Made by a program: the position numbers and the translations under genes. Of a stretch of 18,350 bases of DNA, positions 13,636 through 18,350 are shown one piece after another. Positions within the stretch are counted from its first letter, which is position 1, and the number at the start of each line of letters is the position of its first letter. Source of the stretch: an uncultured Eubacteriales bacterium (GTDB lineage: Bacteria > Bacillota > Clostridia > Oscillospirales > Acutalibacteraceae); assembly GCA_910580045.1 (NCBI GenBank), contig CAJTXF010000053.1:1-18350 (forward strand), read 5' to 3'. Under the pieces are notes generated by a model. That model was not told the origin of the DNA, made no database searches, and saw nothing but the letters and a program-made list of their open reading frames with translations.

Positions 13636-14151
13636 TTATGTTCTCCGAATGGACACCCGAATGCCGCTGTAATCATACCCAATCTGCCCTAAGATTCTGC
13701 GGGTCAGCACTGACAGCAGGGTTTCCGTGTCAAAATGGCTCTCCATGTACAGCCCCTCAGCCAGGGGCACGGGACTGCGCATCCCTTCCGCGCTCTCAGC
13801 CAGCAGCACCCGGCTCCTGCCGGTAATATTCCCAGCCTCACGGCGCAGAGCAGCCTCCATCCCCGGCTGGGCCAGGCAGCGCCGCAGCACCTCTGCCACC
13901 ACCTGCTTCCAAGAGGTGACAAAAACCTGGCTCTGGTCCGGGAAGATGAGCTTGAGCGGTTTCGTCCCCTTAAAGAGCCTGGTGTTCTCTCCCAGGGGCA
14001 GAACAGTCCCCACATCCACGGGCCGCGGCTCCTCGCCGTGTGCAGAGGCCAGCTCCGCCAGCCTGACCTTCTCCGCCAGCATATCAAACTCCGTGTTTAC
14101 CTGCTGCAGCAGCCGCTGCCGGGCCGTCTCCAATTCCTGTAGCAAATCCAT
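13636..14151 (-). CDS. Conserved hypothetical protein upstream of the TIR gene
   Basis: This 171-residue protein starts at an ATG with GGAGG seven bases upstream. Its first 40 residues form a coiled-coil-like helix (DLLQELETARQRLLQQVNTE, FDMLAEKVRLAEL). A C-terminal domain follows, with FPDQSQVFVTSWKQVVAEVL, SRVLLAESAEGMRSPVPLAE, GLYMESHFDTETLLSVLTRR and GYDYSGIRVSIR. I recall this C-terminal pattern (MRSP...LY.E.H.DTETL) in uncharacterised Firmicutes proteins, but know no function. It is intact, lacks a signal peptide, and points towards the broken TIR gene 143 bases downstream on the same strand, so the two may have formed one module. The 13493-13635 gap shows no gene. No clear promoter was found upstream. 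Confidence 0.75.
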   Translation of the reverse strand: MDLLQELETARQRLLQQVNTEFDMLAEKVRLAELASAHGEEPRPVDVGTVLPLGENTRLFKGTKPLKLIFPDQSQVFVTSWKQVVAEVLRRCLAQPGMEAALRREAGNITGRSRVLLAESAEGMRSPVPLAEGLYMESHFDTETLLSVLTRRILGQIGYDYSGIRVSIRRT

Positions 14152-14275
14152 TTTAACCTCCATTAAACAGACATATACATCAAGTTTTCACTGTCCACAG
14201 TACACCTGGCTCTCATAAGAAAGTCAAGGGGGTTTGAAAACTTTTTGCCGCTGCAAGGAGGAAATTCTGCTCAAT

Positions 14276-14317
14276 TTCAAAAAGAGGAGTCCTGCCAGCC
14301 AGCAGAAGCTCCTCTTT
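14276..14317 (-). terminator. Rho-independent terminator of spoVAC
   Basis: AAAGAGGAG and CTCCTCTTT form a 9-bp stem with a 19-base loop. On the minus strand it continues CTTTTTG. It begins about 60 bases past the spoVAC stop; nothing else is seen between. Confidence 0.7.
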
Positions 14318-14377
14318 GTGCACACATGCGCTTGTAAAAACACGTCAATACCGTATTATACTCAAACATGTATCTTC

Positions 14378-14821
14378 CTAAATCTGAAAAATAAAGATAA
14401 TCAGCCCGTACACAACGCTGGCGGTAATACCAAACACCAGCACCGGCCCGGCTACAGTAAACAGCTTGGCCCCCAGGCCAGTGATAAAGCCCTCGCTCTT
14501 GAACTCCATAGCCGGAGAAACCATGGAGTTGGCAAAGCCAGTGATGGGCACCAGCATCCCCGCGCCTGCGTGCTTGGCAATGTCGTCATACCAGCCCAGA
14601 GCGGTCAGCGTGGCGGAAATGAAAATCAGGCTGATGGAGACTGCCATGCGGGCCTCTGGCAGGGCCAGGCCCAGGTTCTGATACAGGCCGCACAGCAGCT
14701 GGCCAATCGTGCACACAAACCCGCCGAACAGAAAGGCCAGCGTGCAGTCCTTCACCACCGGCGAGGGGGGCGAAGCTGCTTTCACTGCCTGGGCATATTC
14801 CTGGGGCGTGATGGATTTCAT
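14378..14821 (-). CDS. spoVAC: Stage V sporulation protein AC family
   Basis: The 147-residue protein has four or so membrane helices and the SpoVAC pattern: SPVVKDCTLAFLFGGFVCTI, GQLLCGLYQNLGL, FISATLTALGWYDDIAKHAG, AGMLVPITGFANSMVSPAME and FKSEGFITGLGAKLFTVAGP. In endospore formers SpoVA proteins sit in the spore inner membrane and move dipicolinate in during sporulation and out at germination. Length is normal. The ATG at 14821 follows GGAAGGTG. A longer frame to 14953 crosses the promoter and was rejected. The usual partners spoVAD and spoVAE are not in the window, so this is a solitary copy. It establishes the organism as a spore former by ancestry. Confidence 0.9.
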   Translation of the reverse strand: MKSITPQEYAQAVKAASPPSPVVKDCTLAFLFGGFVCTIGQLLCGLYQNLGLALPEARMAVSISLIFISATLTALGWYDDIAKHAGAGMLVPITGFANSMVSPAMEFKSEGFITGLGAKLFTVAGPVLVFGITASVVYGLIIFIFQI

Positions 14822-14873
14822 GGTGACACCTTCCTTTTGCTTGTTGTTTCTGCGCTGTCTTGCGTTCAGGTTG

Positions 14874-14902
14874 TAGTATGCCCGGCGAATACCGCCCAAT
14901 GC
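14874..14902 (-). promoter_or_regulatory. Candidate sigma-G (forespore) promoter of spoVAC
   Basis: On the minus strand GCATT (complement of 14898-14902) and CATACTA (complement of 14874-14880) are 17 bases apart, close to the sigma-G pattern GHATR and CATNNTA. It lies about 52 bases before the start codon. No sigma-A promoter of similar quality was found, which fits forespore expression. Confidence 0.5.
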
Positions 14903-15014
14903 GCGGGAAATAAGCAGGCCGCAAAAAAATAAAATTTTTTTGAAAACCTGCAACCATTTGGCTCTAAATTGGATTCTTATAGGTGAAGGACAAAAAACTT
15001 AGGAGGAATTTACC

Positions 15015-16436
15015 ATGAAAAAACGAGCCATCTCACGCCTGACCGCCCTGATTCTCGCCCTGACTCTGCTGTGTACCCTGTGTATCCTGTGCCCTGGCTG
15101 TGAACAGAGCGGCCCTGCCCCGGAACGCTCCGCCGCCCCGGAACCCGAATCATCCGCCCAGCCCGCGGAGCCAGGCCCCGCCGGGGAACCCGATACCTTG
15201 CAGGTGCTCATTGATGTTGAATTCTCCTCTCCCTTTGTCACCCCCCTGGCCGAGGGCATGGGGAACCGGCTGGTGGACAACCTAAAGCTCTCCGGCGGGA
15301 AAATCGGAGAGGTGGAGTTTGCCTATCTGCCCAAGGAGGGGGCTGACCGGGAGGCCGCGCTCACCCGGATGCGCACGGAAATCATGAGCGGCCAGGGCCC
15401 GGATTTGTTCATCTGCGGCTGTACCAACCCCCAGGCTGAGGAGGAGCCCCTGTTCCGGTTCCCGGCGCAGGCCATGGAGAACCAGCTGTTCCTGCCCCTG
15501 GACGAGTATTTTGCCTCCGCTCAGTTTACGGAGTATGAGAAGCTGCTGCCCATGGCCATGGAGGCCGGGCGGAACCAGGAGGGCCAGCAGCTGGTGCCTT
15601 TGGCCTTCACCCTGCCTGTCACCGTGTTCCGCAAGGAGGAGGTCCAGCACCAGCACTCCCAGACCATGACCTGGGCCCAACAGCTGGAAGGGGACGCTGC
15701 CATGCAGCTCTCCGCAGTGCCGAACCCCTCCAACTGCCTGTACCGCTCCATGCCCTTCCTGGCGCTGGCGGATTATGAGACAGAGAGCCTGTGCTTCACC
15801 CAGGAGGAGCTGGGCAGCTGTCTGGAAACCCTGCACCGCCTCCCCTATGAGCAGGAGAAGCTGGAAGTGCCGGAGCATTTCACCACCGGGCTGTGCGTGA
15901 ATTTTATCAACCTTCCTGACGCGAATGTGACGTACTATGACAGCAGCCACCACGGGAGCCTGCGGGCGGACGATGTCTTCACAATGGTGCCCGCCTACTC
16001 CAGCCAGGGGGGCTATGGGGCCTATACCACCAGCTTTGCCGCCATAAACCGGAACACGGACAAGCCGGAGGAGGCTTTCCTGCTGCTGGACTACCTGCTC
16101 AGCCTGGACGGGGCCCGTTCGGAGCTGTACGGCCGCCTGCTGGACAAGGTGGGGATGCCCGTGCATATGGATTTGGGCGGAATGGGCGGCGCTGTGGCCA
16201 TGGTGGCAGGGGGCGCCTGGTGGATGTCTGACGAGAACTATCAGGAGTACTGCAGTTTGCGGGACAATATCGCCGCCATGCGGTTCAGCACACCCCTGGA
16301 GCGGCACATCACCCAGGCCCTTTGGGACATAGACAGCATAGAGTGGAAGCGCTCTCAGGGGGAAAAGACAGACAGTGAGGAAAAAATCATTGCCAACGCC
16401 TACCGGACCATGAAAATGGAACTGGGGGAGAGCTGA
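15015..16436 (+). CDS. Substrate-binding-type lipoprotein, paralog 1
   Basis: The 473-residue product has a lipoprotein signal: basic MKKR, a hydrophobic core to about residue 25 and lipobox CPGC with Cys29. A Pro/Glu/Ala-rich linker follows (about 32-60). The folded part resembles family 1 extracellular solute-binding proteins: TRMRTEIMSGQGPDLFICG, FRFPAQAMENQLFLPLDEYF, GQQLVPLAFTLPVTVFRKEE, and late AAINRNTDKPEEAFLLLDYL. The GPDLFI block and the PLDEY block are the usual hinge-side landmarks. It should sit on the outer face of the membrane. AGGAGG lies eight bases before the ATG. No permease genes adjoin it, so its partner transporter or other role is unknown. It is paralogous to the gene at 16714. 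Confidence 0.82.
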   Translation: MKKRAISRLTALILALTLLCTLCILCPGCEQSGPAPERSAAPEPESSAQPAEPGPAGEPDTLQVLIDVEFSSPFVTPLAEGMGNRLVDNLKLSGGKIGEVEFAYLPKEGADREAALTRMRTEIMSGQGPDLFICGCTNPQAEEEPLFRFPAQAMENQLFLPLDEYFASAQFTEYEKLLPMAMEAGRNQEGQQLVPLAFTLPVTVFRKEEVQHQHSQTMTWAQQLEGDAAMQLSAVPNPSNCLYRSMPFLALADYETESLCFTQEELGSCLETLHRLPYEQEKLEVPEHFTTGLCVNFINLPDANVTYYDSSHHGSLRADDVFTMVPAYSSQGGYGAYTTSFAAINRNTDKPEEAFLLLDYLLSLDGARSELYGRLLDKVGMPVHMDLGGMGGAVAMVAGGAWWMSDENYQEYCSLRDNIAAMRFSTPLERHITQALWDIDSIEWKRSQGEKTDSEEKIIANAYRTMKMELGES

Positions 16437-16522
16437 GCCTCTCCTCCCCATGCCCCGCCCTCTCAGGCGCACAAAATACACGCAGTATTTTAGAATGAAT
16501 TGTGCAATTTCACGCAGAAGCA

Positions 16523-16552
16523 TTGACAAGAGCACCTCATTCCGGTTATAAT
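16523..16552 (+). promoter_or_regulatory. Sigma-A promoter of the second lipoprotein gene
   Basis: TTGACA at 16523-16528 and TATAAT at 16547-16552 are 18 bases apart. The transcript would have a leader of about 155 bases before the start at 16714, containing GGCCC/GGGCC and other GC-rich short stems. No known riboswitch was recognised in it. Confidence 0.8.
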
Positions 16553-16713
16553 GCGGATACAAGTTAGTCGGTTTTATGCGTTGGTGTGCCCTTCTGCTGA
16601 AAAGATAGGCAGGAGCAAAAAGGAGCGGCCCAAAGGCGCCGCGGGCCCTCTGTGCGCAAAAATCAAAGCAGGCTGCTGGCCTGCGCGGCAATATGGAAGG
16701 GAGGCTTTCTGCG

Positions 16714-18024
16714 ATGCAAGCAAAAAGATTGGCTGCTTTAGGTTTGGTTCTTTTGATGTTGGTGTCTATTGCTGGGTGTGCAGGCACCGGAAACGGCAAG
16801 GCGAAGGAAAACCCAGATACCCAGGCTGACGCGGCCCGGCTGGAGGAGCAGACCGGGCTCACGGTGGTCTCGGTGCTGGTGGATTTGCCCATGGAGACGA
16901 AGGGAAACGCACCCGCGGGCGAGGTCATGCAGAAGACCCTGCGCAGGATGCCCGGCTATATGAAGGATTTTATGCTGAAGATTGAGTTTATCCCCCCTGC
17001 CTACGACGGCCAGGAACGGCAGATTGCCATGTCCCGCCTGCGCACGGAAATCATGGCAGGAAAGGGGCCGGATTTGCTCCTCTGCTCCCAGAAGCTGTAT
17101 GGCTGCTACTCCAGCGGCGAAAAGGATACGCCGTTCTTCAACTTCCCGGCGCAGGCCATGGAGAACCATCTTTTCCTGCCCCTGGACGAGTACATGGAAA
17201 AGGCGGAGTATCTGGATATGGACAGCCTGCAGCCTGTGGTCATGGCAGCGGGCCGCAGCGAGGAGGGCCAGCAAATCCTTCCCCTGGCCTATACCTGCCG
17301 GGTCACCCTGTTTGACAGGGAGGAGTATACTCCAACCGCCGAGCTGCCCATGACCTGGGAGGAGATGACAGAGGATTCGGACCCAGCCATCCGGTTTTCC
17401 AGCCATCAGTATCTGCCCAACATCATCGGAGAGCTGGCGGACTATTCCAAGGATGAACCGGCTTTCACAGAGGAAGAACTGCGGACATGGGCTGGCAGGA
17501 GCTTTGCCACATGGCAGACGATTCCCGAGAATTTGCGGGAGGACCAGCCTTTGTACCTTCCCATTGACTTGTGGATGCTTGACAACTGCCAGGTAGATTT
17601 GGCGGGGGAGCGGGAGTACACTATGATTCCCTGCTATAACCTCTCCGGCGGGGTAACGGCGGAAATCACCGCCTTTGGGGCTATCAACCGCAACGCCCGC
17701 CGCCCGGAGGAGGCCTTCCGAATCCTGGACTACCTGATGGATTCGGAAATCCAGCAGTCCAGCCCCCTGTTCCAGAGCCGCATATCAGGGATTCCCGTGT
17801 ATACAGGCACCGGGAACAGTGACACCCCCGCAACCAGCTATTGGAAGATGAACGAGGCCAACTACCAGGCCTTCACCCAGGTCCAGGAGCAAATCAATGT
17901 GGCCAACTTCCCGGGGCCTTTGGACGAGTGCCTCTGGATGGTGGAGTCCTATAACCAGGAGGTGCTGGAGAAGAGCTGCCACGAGCAGTATATGCTGATG
18001 AAGATGTACCTGGCGGAGAGCTGA
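16714..18024 (+). CDS. Substrate-binding-type lipoprotein, paralog 2
   Basis: The 436-residue product starts MQAKRLAALGLVLLMLVSIA and has a clear lipobox IAGC with Cys22. The start is placed at 16714, where GGGAGG lies nine bases upstream; an upstream ATG at 16693 lacks one. The folded part matches the gene before it: SRLRTEIMAGKGPDLLLCS, FFNFPAQAMENHLFLPLDEY, EGQQILPLAYTCRVTLFDRE, PMTWEEM and AINRNARRPEEAFRILDYL. It lacks the Pro-rich linker of paralog 1. It has its own strong promoter, so the pair is a tandem duplication under separate control. It is probably surface-anchored and binds a solute; neither ligand nor partner permease can be named. Confidence 0.83.
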   Translation: MQAKRLAALGLVLLMLVSIAGCAGTGNGKAKENPDTQADAARLEEQTGLTVVSVLVDLPMETKGNAPAGEVMQKTLRRMPGYMKDFMLKIEFIPPAYDGQERQIAMSRLRTEIMAGKGPDLLLCSQKLYGCYSSGEKDTPFFNFPAQAMENHLFLPLDEYMEKAEYLDMDSLQPVVMAAGRSEEGQQILPLAYTCRVTLFDREEYTPTAELPMTWEEMTEDSDPAIRFSSHQYLPNIIGELADYSKDEPAFTEEELRTWAGRSFATWQTIPENLREDQPLYLPIDLWMLDNCQVDLAGEREYTMIPCYNLSGGVTAEITAFGAINRNARRPEEAFRILDYLMDSEIQQSSPLFQSRISGIPVYTGTGNSDTPATSYWKMNEANYQAFTQVQEQINVANFPGPLDECLWMVESYNQEVLEKSCHEQYMLMKMYLAES

Positions 18025-18072
18025 GCCCCGGCCCTCTTTTGTCCGCGCTGGTGTATGCGCCCAAAAAAATTG

Positions 18073-18142
18073 TTTGATTTTGAAAAAACAAGTCGAAAAA
18101 ATCAAAATAATTATTGACAACGGCTTTCTTAGGTGCTATAAT
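18073..18142 (+). promoter_or_regulatory. Consensus sigma-A promoter with AT-rich dyad upstream
   Basis: TTGACA (18114-18119) and TATAAT (18137-18142) with a 17-base spacer are a perfect consensus promoter. Upstream, TTTGATTTT (18073-18081) and AAAATCAAA (18098-18106) form a 9-bp AT-only dyad in a strongly AT-rich stretch, which could act as an UP element or a protein-binding site. A leader of about 150 bases without a recognised structure runs to the next gene. Confidence 0.8.
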
Positions 18143-18295
18143 ACAAATAGAAGATATTTCATTCCATTTTGCGAACTCCCTTTTCACCCCGTCTCCATGG
18201 TTGACCAACCTGAGAATATCCGTGCCGTGCCCTGTGCGCGGCGAAACCTCAGCGGGCAGTTTGCCTGCTCAACTAAAAGAAAGGAGGCCACAATA

Positions 18296-18350
18296 ACGGC
18301 CAAAAAATTAATTTCCCTACTTGTGGCGGTGATGCTGGTTGTGGGTATCT
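18296..18350 (+). CDS. Start of an exported protein or lipoprotein, apparent ACG start, cut by window end
   Basis: AAGGAGG at 18281-18287 is eight bases before ACG at 18296, which opens a frame reading (M)AKKLISLLVAVMLVVGI to the window edge. This is a textbook signal peptide: two lysines then a hydrophobic core. No ATG, GTG or TTG lies at the expected distance; the in-frame ATA at 18293 is the only other near-cognate choice, and the first GTG falls inside the hydrophobic core. After two lipoproteins, another binding protein or lipoprotein is likely, but the mature part is not visible. Confidence 0.65.

Noticed and set aside
16560..16713. Riboswitch in the long leader of the second lipoprotein gene
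   Set aside because: GC-rich short stems are present, but no conserved core of a known riboswitch class could be recognised.
15282..16928. A 548-codon open frame on the minus strand opposite the first lipoprotein gene
   Set aside because: It is antisense to a gene with a signal peptide, lipobox and ribosome binding site. The product is a His/Gly/Leu-rich mixture without domains, as expected from GC-rich third positions on the other strand.

Overview
The window looks like a chromosomal accessory region of an endospore-forming Clostridia bacterium, most like the gut Oscillospiraceae/Lachnospiraceae. This placement is inferred from a spoVAC-type sporulation gene, strong GGAGG ribosome binding sites, textbook sigma-A promoters, a moderately GC-rich Firmicutes codon style, and genes familiar from that group. 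No rRNA, tRNA or CRISPR array was seen.

Layout. Positions 1-2050 are the wreck of an integrative/conjugative element: a parM-like actin gene fragment, a frameshifted CHC2/Toprim primase and an XRE regulator, with foldback repeats in and beside them. 2100-2760 holds a Uma2-family nuclease gene with its own promoter and terminator. 2784-5763 is a LysR-regulated divergent locus: a small protein, an MFS transporter and a broken VWA gene on the minus strand, facing lysR on the plus strand, with a perfect T-N11-A box between them. 5730-7148 carries a decayed zinc-ribbon membrane protein and a feruloyl-esterase-like hydrolase. 7277-9629 has a 165-bp foldback element, an ABC exporter, a lipoprotein relic and a 45-aa gene. 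9492-11300 is a tightly coupled blaI-blaR1-like operon that ends in that 45-aa gene. 11595-12616 is a MerR/GyrI-like regulator. 12755-14151 is a possible two-gene TIR module whose TIR gene has been broken by two unrelated foldback elements. 14378-14902 is spoVAC. 15015-18350 has two paralogous substrate-binding-type lipoproteins and the start of another exported protein.

The most striking structure is a set of TA-flanked foldback elements. Family 1 has two complete copies, both exactly 165 bp. Each folds on itself along its whole length, and its arms differ from the other copy yet still match each other. Family 2 has a 111-bp copy made of three stem-loops and a 40-bp relative. Taking out the family 1 copy in the TIR gene together with one TA restores the broken reading frame exactly. 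The same holds for the 111-bp family 2 copy.

A second oddity is that two genes (blaI at 11196 and the exported protein at 18296) have ideal ribosome binding sites but no ATG, GTG or TTG start. Each has ACG at the expected place, followed by a GC-starting alanine codon.

Several genes are clearly broken (parM, primase, VWA, a third lipoprotein, TIR). The window is therefore a zone of insertion and decay between small intact transcription units. All functional statements are homology judgements made by eye; no search was run.
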